A DNA stretch of 64,000 nucleotides from Variovorax atrisoli 110B (GTDB lineage: Bacteria > Pseudomonadota > Gammaproteobacteria > Burkholderiales > Burkholderiaceae_C): contig NZ_KB907453.1 of the NCBI RefSeq assembly GCF_000382045.1, positions 248,001 to 312,000 of the forward strand, written 5' to 3'. Positions within the stretch are counted from its first letter, which is position 1, and each line of letters begins with the position of its first letter. This document shows positions 32,984-43,590 of this stretch, piece by piece. Position numbers and translations under genes: made by a program. The notes beneath the pieces are model-generated. The model was not told the DNA's origin. It searched no databases and saw only the letters and a program-made list of their open reading frames with translations.

Positions 32984-33946
32984 GTGAATTCCTTCGTCAT
33001 CTCCTCGCTCGTGCCCGTGGTCGTGCTGATCGCAGTGGGCTACCTGGCCGGCAAGCGGCGCTGGATCGGTGGCGGCGCGGTGAAGGACCTGTCTCACCTC
33101 ATCTTCCTGCTGCTCGCGCCAGCGCTGCTGTTCCGCGCGATGAGCACGGTGCACGTCGAGCAACTGAGCCTCAAGCCGGTGGCGGCGTATTTCATCGCCT
33201 CCGGCCTGCTGTTCGCGGGCACGCTGGCGCTGCGCGGATTCAACCGCACGGCCGCGGTGATCGCGCTGGCCAACACCTACAGCAACACCGTGATGATCGG
33301 CATCGCGCTGATCGGCCTGGCCTACGGCGAGCCGGGCATGGTGGTGCTGCTCACGCTCATATCGCTGCATTCGCTGGTGCTGCTGACCAGCGCCACGGTG
33401 GTGCTGGAGCTGGCCGTGGCACGCGAGCAGGCCAGCACGCTCGGGGCGGCGGGCGCGGAGAAGCGCCCCTCCATGGCCCGCACCGTGATGCGCGCGCTGC
33501 GCAACGCCATCATCCACCCGGTGCCGCTGCCGATCATCGCGGGCCTGCTGTTCGCCCAGACCGGGCTGGTCATGCCCGAGGCCATCGACAAGCCGATCCA
33601 GCTGCTGGGCCAGGCATTCGGGCCGATCGCGCTGGTGATGGTGGGCATCACGCTCGCGCTCACGCCCATCGGGCGGCACTGGCGCGGCGCGCTGGTGCAG
33701 GCGCTGGTGAAGAACCTGCTGCATCCGCTGCTGGTGGCCCTCATCGGCTGGCTGCTGGGCGTGCGCGGCATTCCGCTCACGGTGATGGTGGTGGCCGCGG
33801 CGCTGCCGATCGGCGCCAACGTGTTCCTGTTCTCGCAGCGCTACCGCACGGCGGAAGACCTGGTGACGGCCAGTGTCGCCGTCTCGACGGTGCTGGCGCT
33901 GGCCACGCTCACGCTCGTGATGATGTGCGTGCAGTGGCTGCCCTGA
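32984..33946 (+). CDS. AEC-family (auxin efflux carrier-like) transporter
   Basis: A 320-residue inner-membrane protein with about ten transmembrane helices in two five-helix halves. NTYSNTVMIGIALIGLAYGE and PIGANVFLFSQRYRTAEDLVTASVAVST are diagnostic of the AEC/Membrane_trans (PF03547) family, which moves organic acids such as malonate or malate. A GTG start at 32984 is the best choice since the frame upstream runs into the repeat and receptor gene. No regulator or enzyme partner is adjacent. Confidence 0.9.
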   Translation: MNSFVISSLVPVVVLIAVGYLAGKRRWIGGGAVKDLSHLIFLLLAPALLFRAMSTVHVEQLSLKPVAAYFIASGLLFAGTLALRGFNRTAAVIALANTYSNTVMIGIALIGLAYGEPGMVVLLTLISLHSLVLLTSATVVLELAVAREQASTLGAAGAEKRPSMARTVMRALRNAIIHPVPLPIIAGLLFAQTGLVMPEAIDKPIQLLGQAFGPIALVMVGITLALTPIGRHWRGALVQALVKNLLHPLLVALIGWLLGVRGIPLTVMVVAAALPIGANVFLFSQRYRTAEDLVTASVAVSTVLALATLTLVMMCVQWLP

Positions 33947-34081
33947 GTCCTTCGGTCTCCTTCCCGTAGCTACCCGCGCACTTTCGCCTTAGGGCCTTCA
34001 CGCGGCGCGCCTATGCCGTTCGGCAGGGTGGCCGTTTGGCGAGATGCTGCACGGCCTTTGGCCCCCTACATTTGCCGGCTG

Positions 34082-34504
34082 ATGATTCACCTGGTGCGCT
34101 CTTCGCCCCTTCTTGCTATGGCGGTGGTCGCGACGGTGATCGCGCTGCAAGGCCGACCCGCGCAGGCAGCGGAGACTGCCGCCGAGGCGCCCAAGCCTTG
34201 CCGCACGCCCTGCCTTTCGGCGAGCGTGCCGCGCGAGCCGAGCGAGCCCGCGGCCGCGGCGAAGGCTGACAGGGCGCCGAAGGCCGAGGAGGGGCCGTCG
34301 AAGCCGAAGCCGGTGGCGAAGGCACGATCGCAGCCAGCCGCGCCCGTGCCCGTGCCATCGCCGCCGCCGGTGCAGCGCGAGGCCTCGGCGGCCGCAGCGC
34401 CGCGGCCCGCGCCTTCGAAGCGCTGCACCGAGATCAACATGCGCGCCGCCGTCGGCGAGCCGCTGTCGGACCAGGACATGAAGACATTGAGGAGCCAATG
34501 CTGA
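34082..34504 (+). CDS. Small exported Ala/Pro/Lys-rich protein, function unknown
   Basis: A 140-residue protein with an N-terminal signal peptide (about 1-27, ending AQAAE), a low-complexity Ala/Pro/Lys/Glu linker (about 45-110) and a conserved-looking C-terminal segment, CTEINMRAAVGEPLSDQDMKTLRSQC, with cysteines at both ends. C38 and C42 (PCRTPC) form another pair near the N-end. It overlaps the next gene by 7 bases and shares a reading unit with the OmpA-type lipoprotein. I do not know a family for it. The linker suggests it spans the periplasm or peptidoglycan. Confidence 0.65.
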   Translation: MIHLVRSSPLLAMAVVATVIALQGRPAQAAETAAEAPKPCRTPCLSASVPREPSEPAAAAKADRAPKAEEGPSKPKPVAKARSQPAAPVPVPSPPPVQREASAAAAPRPAPSKRCTEINMRAAVGEPLSDQDMKTLRSQC

Positions 34505-35709
34505 TGACGACCACCATCCAACGAGTCCGCCTGGCGCTGCGCATGCTCGCGCTGTGCGCCGCCGCCGTGCTCGCCGCGGCCTGCGCGCACCGTCCCGCGA
34601 CCGGCAACGCCATGCCCTTCGACCAGGCGGTGAACCAGGCGGTGGACGACCTGATGGTGCAGACCCAGAAGCTGCCGGCCTTCCTGGCGAAGGTGGAGTC
34701 GACGCTCACGCAGCGCCGCATCGTGATCGACCCGCTGCTCGAGGGCGCGAGCGGCCAGCAGACGGAGGTGACGCGCGTGGCCGAGCAGCGCATCGTCCAG
34801 CGCATGCAGGCGCAGTTCAAGCAGTTCACCGTCTCGCCATTCAACGCGACCGAGATCGGCAACGCGCAGTACGTGCTCAACGGCACTCTGGTGCGCGACA
34901 AGGACGCCTCGGGTGCACCCTACCGGCTGAACCTCGCGCTCACCGAGATCAAGAGCGGCGTGGTGATCGCGCAGTCGGTGACGCGCATCAGCGACGCCTC
35001 GCTCGACACACGCCCCACGCCTTTCTTCCGCGACAGCCCGGTGAACGGCAAGGACCGCGGCGTCGAGGGCTACATCCGCACCGCCGAGACCCAGCCCGGT
35101 CAGGCGGCCGATGCCCTGTACCTGGAGCGCCTGCCCACCGCCACCGTGCTGCAGGAAGCCACCGCCGCCTACGAGGCCGGCCGCATGAGCGAGGCGCTGA
35201 GCCGCTACGAGGCCGCGTCGAAGCGGCCCGATGGCCAGCAGCTGCGCATCTACAGCGGGCTGTACCTCACTCAGTCGCAGCTCGGCCGCACGGCCGACGC
35301 CGAGAAGACCTTCGGCACCATCGCCCGGCTGGGGCTCGAAACCAACAACCTGAGCGTGAAGTTCCTGTTCAAGCCGGGCTCGACCGACTTCCTCGCCGAT
35401 CCGAAGATCAGCGCCGCCTATCCGATGTGGTTGCGCCAGATCGCGCGGCAGGCGGCGCAGATCGATTCATGCGTGGTGGTCACGGGCCACACCAGCCGCA
35501 CCGGCTCGGAAGCGGTGAACGAGCGGCTGTCACTGCAGCGCGCGGCGAGCGTGAAGTCGAAGCTGGTGGGCGAGGCGCCGCCGCTGTCGAAGAAGCTGCG
35601 CGAATCGGGCATGGGCTTTCGCGAGAACATCGTCGGCACGGGCGCCGACGATGCGAGCGACGCGCTGGACCGGCGCGTCGAGTTCAAGGTCGTCGCTTGC
35701 GAGGCTTGA
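34498..35709 (+). CDS. Lipoprotein with LpoB/CsgG-like, TPR-like and OmpA domains
   Basis: A 403-residue envelope protein. A signal peptide ends in AAAC-AH (C29), a weak lipobox. Residues about 40-200 (FDQAVNQAVDDLM, YVLNGTLVRDKD, LNLALTEIKSGVVIAQS) resemble the LpoB/FlgO/CsgG-type outer-membrane lipoprotein fold; 215-275 look like a TPR pair (EATAAYEAGRMSEALSRYEAA); 285-403 are an OmpA/MotB peptidoglycan-binding domain (LFKPGSTDFLAD, TGHTSRTGSEAVNERLSLQRA, DRRVEFKV). Start could also be ATG 34504. AGGAG precedes it. Likely anchors outer membrane to peptidoglycan and works with the preceding small protein. Domain assignments before the OmpA part are inference. Confidence 0.78.
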   Translation: MLMTTTIQRVRLALRMLALCAAAVLAAACAHRPATGNAMPFDQAVNQAVDDLMVQTQKLPAFLAKVESTLTQRRIVIDPLLEGASGQQTEVTRVAEQRIVQRMQAQFKQFTVSPFNATEIGNAQYVLNGTLVRDKDASGAPYRLNLALTEIKSGVVIAQSVTRISDASLDTRPTPFFRDSPVNGKDRGVEGYIRTAETQPGQAADALYLERLPTATVLQEATAAYEAGRMSEALSRYEAASKRPDGQQLRIYSGLYLTQSQLGRTADAEKTFGTIARLGLETNNLSVKFLFKPGSTDFLADPKISAAYPMWLRQIARQAAQIDSCVVVTGHTSRTGSEAVNERLSLQRAASVKSKLVGEAPPLSKKLRESGMGFRENIVGTGADDASDALDRRVEFKVVACEA

Positions 35710-35729
35710 TTCGGTCTCAGCTTGCGGGC

Positions 35730-35771
35730 AACACCTGCGGCCCGGCGAAGCCGGTTCCACAGTGTTCCTTG
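35730..35771 (+). repeat. Intergenic repeat family A, short copy
   Basis: ACCTGCGGCCCGGCGAAGCC followed by GGTTCCACAGTGTTCC matches the core and tail of family A (compare 61790-61830). The 5' blocks are missing. It lies between the OmpA-type lipoprotein gene and the convergent pdxH gene and contains the dyad CCGGC-GAA-GCCGG, so it could act as a bidirectional transcription end. Confidence 0.65.
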
Positions 35772-35785
35772 AATGATTGGTGGGA

Positions 35786-36439
35786 TCAGGGAGCGAGGCG
35801 TTCGCGTACCCAGTTCGCGCCTTCGAGCCTGTAGCGCAGCCGGTCGTGCAGCCGGCTCTTGCGGCCCTGCCAGAACTCCCAGCGGTCGGGCACCAGCCGG
35901 TAGCCGCCCCAGTGCGGCGGGCGCGGCGGGGAGAGCAGGTGCTTGGCGGCGTAGAGGGCCGCGTTCTTCACCAGCACGTCGCGGCCGCTGATCACCTCGC
36001 TCTGCGGGCTGGCCCAGGCGCCGATGCGCGAGTCGAGCGGGCGGCTCGCGTAGTAGGCGTCGCTTTCCTCGGCGCCGGCCTTCTCGACGCGGCCCTCGAT
36101 GCGCACCACGCGCTCCAGCTCGACCCAGTGGAACTGCAGCGACGCATACGGATTGCCCGCCAGCTCGCGGCCCTTGCGGCTCTCGTAGTTGGTGTACCAG
36201 ACGATGCCGCGCGCGTCGTAGCCCTTGATGAGCACGATGCGGCTCGAAGGCCGCAGGTCGCTGCCGACGGTGCACAGCGTCATCGCGTTGGGTTCGGGCA
36301 CCTGGCCCTCGACGGCCTCCGTGAGCCAGCGTTCGAACTGTTTCAGCGGATCGTCGGCGCTGCGGGTCTCGTCGAGCTCGGCGCGCTCGTAGCTCTTGCG
36401 CAGCGCGGCCAGCTCGTCTTTGGAAAGAGGAGAAGTCAT
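35786..36439 (-). CDS. pdxH: Pyridoxamine 5'-phosphate oxidase
   Basis: PdxH oxidises pyridoxine- or pyridoxamine-5'-phosphate to pyridoxal phosphate using FMN. The 217-residue protein has [31 protein letters not shown] (FMN and substrate contacts), SPQSEVI, and the C-terminal [21 protein letters not shown] motif with the PLP-binding arginines and histidine. Start [10 protein letters not shown] at 36439 was preferred; an upstream ATG at 36457 would leave 11 bases to the divergent gene. It diverges from the MobA-like gene by only 29 bases. Confidence 0.96.
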   Translation of the reverse strand: MTSPLSKDELAALRKSYERAELDETRSADDPLKQFERWLTEAVEGQVPEPNAMTLCTVGSDLRPSSRIVLIKGYDARGIVWYTNYESRKGRELAGNPYASLQFHWVELERVVRIEGRVEKAGAEESDAYYASRPLDSRIGAWASPQSEVISGRDVLVKNAALYAAKHLLSPPRPPHWGGYRLVPDRWEFWQGRKSRLHDRLRYRLEGANWVRERLAP

Positions 36440-36468
36440 GCCGGGATTGTTGCGCACATACTCGGCCC

Positions 36469-37038
36469 ATGACGACGCAGAAGGCGAATTCCCTGGTGGT
36501 GATCGTGCTGGCTTCCGGCCGCGGCGAGCGTTTCATCGCGGGCGGCGGCACCGGCTCCAAGCTCAGGGCGCTGCTGGCCGGCAGGCCGGTGCTGGAACGC
36601 ACGCTCGACGCGGTGCGCGCCAGCGGACTGCCCTGGCACGTGGAAGACGCGGGGCATCCCGGCATGGGCGATTCGATCGCGGCCGCCGTTCGCGCCACTG
36701 CGCAAGCGCAGGGGTGGCTGATCCTGCCGGGCGACCTGCCGCTGGTTCGGCCGGGCACGCTTCAGGCCGTGGCGGCCGCGCTCGGAGGTGCGGTGAATGC
36801 CGTCCAGCCGCAATACCAGGGTGAGCGCGGCCACCCGGTGGGCTTCGCCGCGGTATGCGGCGCCCAGCTGGCGGCTCTGGAGGGACCCGCCGGCGCGGCC
36901 TCCGTGCTGCGGGCGATGCGCGCCGCCGGCTCGGTCGCCGATCTGGCGGTGGACGACGTGGGCGTGGTCACCGACATCGACACGCCCGAGGCCCTGGCGC
37001 GGGCCGAGGCGCTGTGGCTGACGCGCGAAGGCGCCTAG
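36469..37038 (+). CDS. MobA-like nucleotidyltransferase
   Basis: A 189-residue NTP_transf_3 domain protein. [13 protein letters not shown] (about 9-21) is the nucleotide-binding G-x-G-x-R loop, [17 protein letters not shown] holds the metal-binding aspartate, and GHPVGFAAV the base-recognition segment. Related proteins (MocA, MobA) transfer CMP or GMP to the molybdopterin cofactor of xanthine dehydrogenase-type enzymes, but none is encoded nearby, so its substrate is open. It is a single gene, with pdxH divergent and sodC convergent. Confidence 0.87.
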   Translation: MTTQKANSLVVIVLASGRGERFIAGGGTGSKLRALLAGRPVLERTLDAVRASGLPWHVEDAGHPGMGDSIAAAVRATAQAQGWLILPGDLPLVRPGTLQAVAAALGGAVNAVQPQYQGERGHPVGFAAVCGAQLAALEGPAGAASVLRAMRAAGSVADLAVDDVGVVTDIDTPEALARAEALWLTREGA

Positions 37039-37065
37039 CCCTTCTTCGTCTTTCCTGTCGCCCGA

Positions 37066-37605
37066 TCAGGGCTTGCCGATCACCGCGCAGGCGATGCGCG
37101 GGCCGGAGTTGCCCGAGGGCTGGGTCGTGAAGTCGTCGGGATCGCGGTGCACCACCAGCGCACGGCCGATCACGCTGTTGGCGGCGCCGGGGGTGAGCGA
37201 GATCGAATGGTCTTCGAGGCTGAAGCGCGCCACGCCGCTGGAATCGGCCCGCAGGCTGGGCAGTTCGCCGGCATGGCTGCCCGGCGCGCCGAACTTGCCG
37301 TGCGTGCCGCCGGTCGGGTTGAAATGGCCGCCCGAGGCATTGCCGTTGTCGCCGCAGTCGCCCTTCTCGTGGATGTGGAAGCCGTGCTCGCTGCCCGGCA
37401 CCAGGCCGCGCACCTCGCCGGCCACGCGCACGCCGTGATCAAGGGCGGTGAAGGTCACCGTGCCGCGCGTCGGGTTGGGCGTGATCGCGGCGGTCGGCAC
37501 CAGCTCGACCGCGGTGCTGGGCTTGCCACCCATGCTGCCGCAGGCGGCCAGGATGGCCGAGGCGAGGAGGGCGGAGCCGGTGGCGATGAGACGGCGTTGG
37601 TTCAT
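37066..37605 (-). CDS. sodC: Periplasmic Cu/Zn superoxide dismutase lipoprotein
   Basis: SodC dismutates superoxide in the periplasm. The 179-residue protein is a predicted lipoprotein (lipobox LAAC, C22). Copper and zinc ligands are in HGFHIHEKGDC (H77, H79), GGHFNP (H94), HGKFGAPGSHAGELPSLRAD (including H111 and D121) and LVVHRDPDD (H153); C84 and C173 form the expected disulfide. Its ATG overlaps the stop codon of the upstream ChaC-type gene by four bases, so the two are translated together. It is convergent with the MobA-like gene. Confidence 0.95.
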   Translation of the reverse strand: MNQRRLIATGSALLASAILAACGSMGGKPSTAVELVPTAAITPNPTRGTVTFTALDHGVRVAGEVRGLVPGSEHGFHIHEKGDCGDNGNASGGHFNPTGGTHGKFGAPGSHAGELPSLRADSSGVARFSLEDHSISLTPGAANSVIGRALVVHRDPDDFTTQPSGNSGPRIACAVIGKP

Positions 37606-38300
37606 GTGTTTTCCTTGTCGGGTCTGGAAGGTTGGGAGGAAGTCTTGTCCGCTGACCCCGGAACATATACCGGAGCCTGCGGCGTATCGCAATCAGCGGC
37701 GTTCTCCGGGGGAGGCGGCTCTTTCAGCTCCGCCAGCGCCACAAGGCGGGCCAGCGCGGCGTCGTGGATCGAGTGGCGCCGCAGTTCCATCAGGGTCTGC
37801 TGGGCATAGTCGAGCGAGCTGCCGTAGCGGCCGACCGCGTGGGCGAAGATGTGGCGGTAGCGCTCGTCGCTGAGCTCGCCGGTGAAGTTGGGGCTGCGAC
37901 GCGAAAGCGTGAACGCCAGCGCGCGCACGTCGCCTTCGGCGGTGCCGCAGCGCAGCCACCTGGGGTCGTACACGCCGGTGGGCATCTCGCGCAGCCAGAG
38001 CCGGCGCAGGGTTTCGAGGCCGTCCGCCCTGGGCACGCGGAACACCATGCCGCGGCAGCTGCCCCCGGAGAGCAGCCCGAAGACCAGCCCGGGCGTCTGC
38101 ACGCTGCCCCGGTTCACGCGGCTCCACATCTTCAGCGCGCGGTGCCAGCCATGCACCCAGGCCGGACGGCGCTCGGTGAAGCCGAATTCGGGCCGCCAGA
38201 TGAGCGAGCCGTAGCCGAAGAGCCAGAGGTCGTCGCGCCCGCCCCAGTCGGCGATGGCGCGCTCCAGCATCGGCTGCGGGTCGCGCAGGGGCGCGGGCAT
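37602..38300 (-). CDS. ChaC-type gamma-glutamylcyclotransferase
   Basis: A 232-residue ChaC-family enzyme, which cleaves glutathione into 5-oxoproline and Cys-Gly. LWLFGYGSLIWRPEF (about 25-39) is the signature substrate-binding loop, followed by RPAWVHGWHRAL and RGMVFRVP. The C-terminal 30 residues are Pro-rich and variable. It is the first gene of a two-gene unit with sodC, linking glutathione turnover with oxidative-stress defence. The start MPAPLRDPQ at 38300 fits the family; the upstream frame runs into the divergent OmpA-domain gene's leader. Confidence 0.93.
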   Translation of the reverse strand: MPAPLRDPQPMLERAIADWGGRDDLWLFGYGSLIWRPEFGFTERRPAWVHGWHRALKMWSRVNRGSVQTPGLVFGLLSGGSCRGMVFRVPRADGLETLRRLWLREMPTGVYDPRWLRCGTAEGDVRALAFTLSRRSPNFTGELSDERYRHIFAHAVGRYGSSLDYAQQTLMELRRHSIHDAALARLVALAELKEPPPPENAADCDTPQAPVYVPGSADKTSSQPSRPDKENT

Positions 38301-38435
38301 GGGATCGAGCCCCGGCGGACCGGGGTTCGGCGCCGGCTCTGACACGGAAGTGCCGGAGCCGCCACCTACAATTTCCTGATCATGGTTCACCGCACCATTA
38401 TTTACCGGCCCCTTTCCTATGGAGCAAGACCCCCG

Positions 38436-39026
38436 ATGAGCGACGACGACAGCCAGCAGAACTTCATCCTCGGATTCGTCATGGCGTTGATCGCTTTGGT
38501 GATCCTGTTCGTGGTGGGCATCGTGATCTGGCACAAGGGACACAACCCCGCGGCGGCGGCAGCGGCTGCAGCGGCCGCCGCGCAGGCTTCGGCGGCACCG
38601 CCGGTCGCGGTGATCGTGCCGGCCCAGCAGGGCAATGGCACCGCGACGCCCAAGGTGGCCGAGGTCACCGAGACCGTCACCGTGGTCATCCCCGACGGCG
38701 CGAGCATCCGAGTGACCGACGGCGTGGTGAACTTCTATTTCGCCACCGGCAGCGCCGACCTCGCACCGGGCGCCGCCGAGGCCCTGGCTACCGTCATCAA
38801 GGGCGTGGAGAGCGGCCGCAAGGCGGTGATCTCGGGCTTCCACGACACCACCGGCGATGCCGCCATCAACGAGCAGCTCGCGAAGAAGCGTGCCGAGATG
38901 GTGCGCGACGTGCTCGTGGGCCTGGGCGTCCCGGCCGCCAAGGTCGACCTGCAGAAGCCCGCCGTCACGGCCGGCACGGGCAACAACGCCGAGGCGCGCC
39001 GCGTCGAGGTCAAGCTGGTCGACTGA
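38436..39026 (+). CDS. Membrane-anchored OmpA-domain protein
   Basis: A 196-residue protein with one transmembrane helix (about residues 10-32, FILGFVMALIALVILFVVGIVIW), an Ala-rich linker (about 38-55), and a C-terminal OmpA-like peptidoglycan-binding domain (about 95-196: VVNFYFATGSADLAPGAAEAL, ISGFHDTTGD, AKKRAEMVRDVL, EARRVEVKL). It differs from outer-membrane OmpA by being an inner-membrane anchored type. It is a single gene, ended by a clear intrinsic terminator, and diverges from the chaC-sodC unit. Confidence 0.9.
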   Translation: MSDDDSQQNFILGFVMALIALVILFVVGIVIWHKGHNPAAAAAAAAAAAQASAAPPVAVIVPAQQGNGTATPKVAEVTETVTVVIPDGASIRVTDGVVNFYFATGSADLAPGAAEALATVIKGVESGRKAVISGFHDTTGDAAINEQLAKKRAEMVRDVLVGLGVPAAKVDLQKPAVTAGTGNNAEARRVEVKLVD

Positions 39027-39058
39027 GCGGGCGATCGAGCCTCTGCGCCCAGAAGAGG

Positions 39059-39082
39059 AAGCCCGGCCATGCCGGGCTTTTT
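39059..39082 (+). terminator. Intrinsic terminator
   Basis: AAGCCCGGC, loop CAT, GCCGGGCTT and a five-T run (39078-39082) form a textbook Rho-independent terminator for the OmpA-domain gene, 32 bases after its stop. It isolates this gene from edd. Confidence 0.9.
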
Positions 39083-39228
39083 CATGCGCGCTGGCCGGTG
39101 GAGGGCAAATAGGTAAATTCGTATTGCCATGCGCCCGGATTTCATCGGGCATTGGGGCCTGACTTGTTACCATGAGCCACCAGGCCCGAAGTCGCCCGGG
39201 CGACAGCGGCCAGAGCCATCGACTCCCC

Positions 39229-41079
<1,851 letters not shown>

Positions 41080-41132
41080 CCAGGGCTGTCCTCACAGAGC
41101 GCGATGCATACGTAACCGATTGGAGCCAGGAA

Positions 41133-41768
41133 ATGACTGAAAGACTCACCCCCCTCGACGTGATGCGCGACGCACCGGTCATCCCGGTCATCGTGCTCAA
41201 CGATGTGAAAGACGCCATCCCGCTCGCGCGCGCCCTGGTGGCCGGCGGCATCCGCATGCTCGAGGTCACGCTGCGCACGCCGCAGGCGCTGCAGTGCATC
41301 GAGGCCATCGCCAAGGACGTGCCCGAGGCCGTGGCCGGCGCCGGCACCATCCGCAGCGCGGCCGACGCACAGGCCGCGGCGCTGGCCGGCGCGAAGTTCG
41401 GCGTGAGCCCGGGCTACACGCGCTCCGTCGGCAAGGCCTGCCACGACATCGGCCTGCCGCTGCTGCCCGGCGTCGCCACCGGCAGCGAGATCATGACGGC
41501 GCAGGAAGACGGCTACACGCAGCTGAAGTTCTTCCCCGCGCTGCAGGCAGGCGGCCTGCCGATGCTCAAGGCATGGCAGGGCCCGTTCGGCGACGTCACC
41601 TTCTGCCCGACCGGCGGCATCCATGCCGGCAACGCGGCAGAGTTCCTCGCGCTGTCGAACGTGGCCTGCGTGGGCGGCTCGTGGATCGTGCCGACCGACG
41701 CGATCCGCGACGGCGACTGGGCCCGCATCGAGCAGCTGGCACGCGCCGCGAGCCAGCTGCCGCGCTGA
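41133..41768 (+). CDS. eda: 2-dehydro-3-deoxy-phosphogluconate (KDPG) aldolase
   Basis: Eda cleaves KDPG to pyruvate and glyceraldehyde-3-phosphate. The 211-residue class I aldolase shows [11 protein letters not shown] with catalytic E44, FGVSPGYT, and the Schiff-base lysine K132 in [20 protein letters not shown] closes the phosphate-binding site. A CCAGGAA ribosome-binding site precedes the ATG at 41133. It follows edd and is followed after 11 bases by a HAD-type hydrolase. Confidence 0.97.
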   Translation: MTERLTPLDVMRDAPVIPVIVLNDVKDAIPLARALVAGGIRMLEVTLRTPQALQCIEAIAKDVPEAVAGAGTIRSAADAQAAALAGAKFGVSPGYTRSVGKACHDIGLPLLPGVATGSEIMTAQEDGYTQLKFFPALQAGGLPMLKAWQGPFGDVTFCPTGGIHAGNAAEFLALSNVACVGGSWIVPTDAIRDGDWARIEQLARAASQLPR

Positions 41769-41779
41769 GCGTCGTCGCC

Positions 41780-42511
41780 ATGAGCAGCGCGGATTTCGAC
41801 GCGAGCGATCTCAAGGTCATCGCATTCGACGTCTTCGGCACGGTGGTCGACTGGCACAGCGGCATCGCCGCCGAGGTCGAGCGCGTGTTCCCGGGCGTTG
41901 ACGGCGCGGCATTCGCGCTCGCGTGGCGCGCCGGCTACCAGCCGGCCATGAAGGCGGTGATGGAACGCATCGCCGCGGGCGAGGGCGGCTTCACGCTGCT
42001 CGACGAGCTGCACCTGAGCATGCTCGACCAGGTGCTGCACGACTTCAGCCTGGCCGATCGCATCGAGGCTGGCGCCAGGCGCGACCTGAGCCGTGCCTGG
42101 CACCGCCTGCCGGCCTGGCCCGATTCGGTCGAGGGACTCTCGCGGCTGAAGAAGAAGTTCACCATCTGCACGCTGTCGAACGGCAACATCGGCCTGCTCA
42201 CCGAGATGGCCAAGCGTGCGGGCCTGCCCTGGGACTGCATCCTGTCGGCCGAAGTGTTCAAGGCCTACAAGCCCGACCCGCGCACCTACCTTGGCGTGGC
42301 GGGCGTGTTCGACGCGACGCCCGGCCAGGTGATGCTGGCCGCCGCACACCACGACGACCTCGCGGCCGCGCGCGCCTGCGGCCTGAAGACGGCCTACATC
42401 GAGCGCCCGCACGAATTCGGCCAGGCCCGGCCGAAGGACGTCTCGCCGCAGCCGGACAACAACCTGCACGTGCGCGACATCAACCAGCTGGCCGACCTGC
42501 TGGGCTGCTGA
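41780..42511 (+). CDS. HAD-superfamily hydrolase, haloacid dehalogenase type II
   Basis: A 243-residue HAD protein of the (S)-2-haloacid dehalogenase type II subgroup. The nucleophile D17 is in [15 protein letters not shown], the second motif is ICTLSNGN, the lysine motif AYKPDPRTY, and the acid motif [12 protein letters not shown]. The subgroup acts on 2-haloalkanoic acids or, more often, unknown phospho- or organo-substrates. It begins 11 bases after eda and probably shares its mRNA, which is an unusual partner for the Entner-Doudoroff genes. The function in that pathway is unclear. Confidence 0.9.
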   Translation: MSSADFDASDLKVIAFDVFGTVVDWHSGIAAEVERVFPGVDGAAFALAWRAGYQPAMKAVMERIAAGEGGFTLLDELHLSMLDQVLHDFSLADRIEAGARRDLSRAWHRLPAWPDSVEGLSRLKKKFTICTLSNGNIGLLTEMAKRAGLPWDCILSAEVFKAYKPDPRTYLGVAGVFDATPGQVMLAAAHHDDLAAARACGLKTAYIERPHEFGQARPKDVSPQPDNNLHVRDINQLADLLGC

Positions 42512-42537
42512 GCTGCCGAGGGCCCTGCAGCGGCTGC

Positions 42538-43092
42538 TCAGTCGCCCAGCAGCTTCTCCACCGTGCGCAGGTTGCGCGTCGTGGTGCTCGACTTGTAGCG
42601 GGTCTTCGCGAGCAGCTTGGCCACGGGCGTGTCCAGGCTCTCGCCGCGCGGGCATTGCCAGTACAGCACGCCCTTGCCGCGTTCGAGCCGCTCGGTATCG
42701 GCATCGACCGTGCCGGCCTTTTCCATGATCTCGTCGAGCATCGCCTTGTCGGAGCCGAACACGATGTACGGATGGCGCTCATCGTCGATGCGTTCGAAGG
42801 GGTAGGCCGCGGCGATCTCGGCCACGGTCTTCTGCGTGAGCAGCACGATCCATGCGTCGTAGCCGAAGCGCTTGCGCAGCGCCTGCTCGATGCGGCTGCG
42901 CAGCGCGGCGCCGCTCTCATCCGTGTCGAACAGTACGTTGCCACTGGCGAGCACCGTGCGCACCGCAGCGAAGCCCAGTTCGACGAAGAGCGCCTTCAGT
43001 TCGGCGCTCTTGATGGTGATGCCGTTGACGTTCACGCCGCGCAGCAGCGCGACGTGGCGCGTTGTCGCGGGCTGCTTCTTCGCGGTTGCCAT
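42538..43092 (-). CDS. DUF1697 family protein
   Basis: A 184-residue DUF1697 protein. RHVALLRGVNVNGITIKSAELKALFVELGFAAVRTVLASGNVLF (about 12-56) is the diagnostic opening, repeated in weaker form later. No function is established for the family. It is convergent with the HAD gene and lies 22 bases downstream of gloA on the same strand, so it may be co-transcribed with it. Confidence 0.92.
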   Translation of the reverse strand: MATAKKQPATTRHVALLRGVNVNGITIKSAELKALFVELGFAAVRTVLASGNVLFDTDESGAALRSRIEQALRKRFGYDAWIVLLTQKTVAEIAAAYPFERIDDERHPYIVFGSDKAMLDEIMEKAGTVDADTERLERGKGVLYWQCPRGESLDTPVAKLLAKTRYKSSTTTRNLRTVEKLLGD

Positions 43093-43114
43093 GGCGGCGT
43101 AGGCCCCGGGGCCT

Positions 43115-43528
43115 TCAGCGCAGGCCGCCGCCTGCGGCGTTCTCGTCGCGCTGGATGAGTTCGATCTTGTAACCGTCAGGGTCGGTGACGAAGGCGATCA
43201 CGGTGGTGCCGCCCTTGACCGGGCCGGCCTCGCGCGTCACGTTGCCGCCGGCGGCCTTGATCTTCTCGCAGGCCGCGTAGGCGTCGGGCACGCCGAGCGC
43301 GATGTGGCCGTAGGCGGTGCCGAGTTCGTAGCTCTCGGTGCCCCAGTTGTAGGTGAGCTCGATCTCGGCCTGGTCGGGGTTGCCGTTGCCGTAGCCGATG
43401 AAGGCGAGGCTGTACTTGTACTCGGGGTTTTCGGAAGTGCGCAGCAGGTTCATGCCGAGCACCTTCGTGTAGAAGTCGATGGAGCGCTGCAGGTTGCCGA
43501 CGCGCAGCATGGTGTGGAGGAGTCGCAT
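43115..43528 (-). CDS. gloA: Lactoylglutathione lyase (glyoxalase I)
   Basis: GloA converts the methylglyoxal-glutathione hemithioacetal to S-lactoylglutathione. The 137-residue protein has the metal ligands H5 ([10 protein letters not shown]), E in [12 protein letters not shown] in [11 protein letters not shown], and E in [10 protein letters not shown], matching nickel-dependent bacterial enzymes in length and sequence. It follows a GST gene by 62 bases on the same strand and precedes DUF1697. The cluster suggests glutathione-based detoxification. Confidence 0.96.
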   Translation of the reverse strand: MRLLHTMLRVGNLQRSIDFYTKVLGMNLLRTSENPEYKYSLAFIGYGNGNPDQAEIELTYNWGTESYELGTAYGHIALGVPDAYAACEKIKAAGGNVTREAGPVKGGTTVIAFVTDPDGYKIELIQRDENAAGGGLR

Positions 43529-43590
43529 CTCGTGGTGCCTTGTAGTCGTGGAGAGGTAAGCCCGCTATTGTGGGCCTGCGGGCGCCGCGA

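Noticed and set aside
38334..38372. CGGCTC..GAGCCG hairpin and TACAAT as the promoter of the OmpA-domain gene
   Set aside because: The only candidate -35 (TGACAC) is 21 bases from the -10, too far, and the hairpin is not specific.
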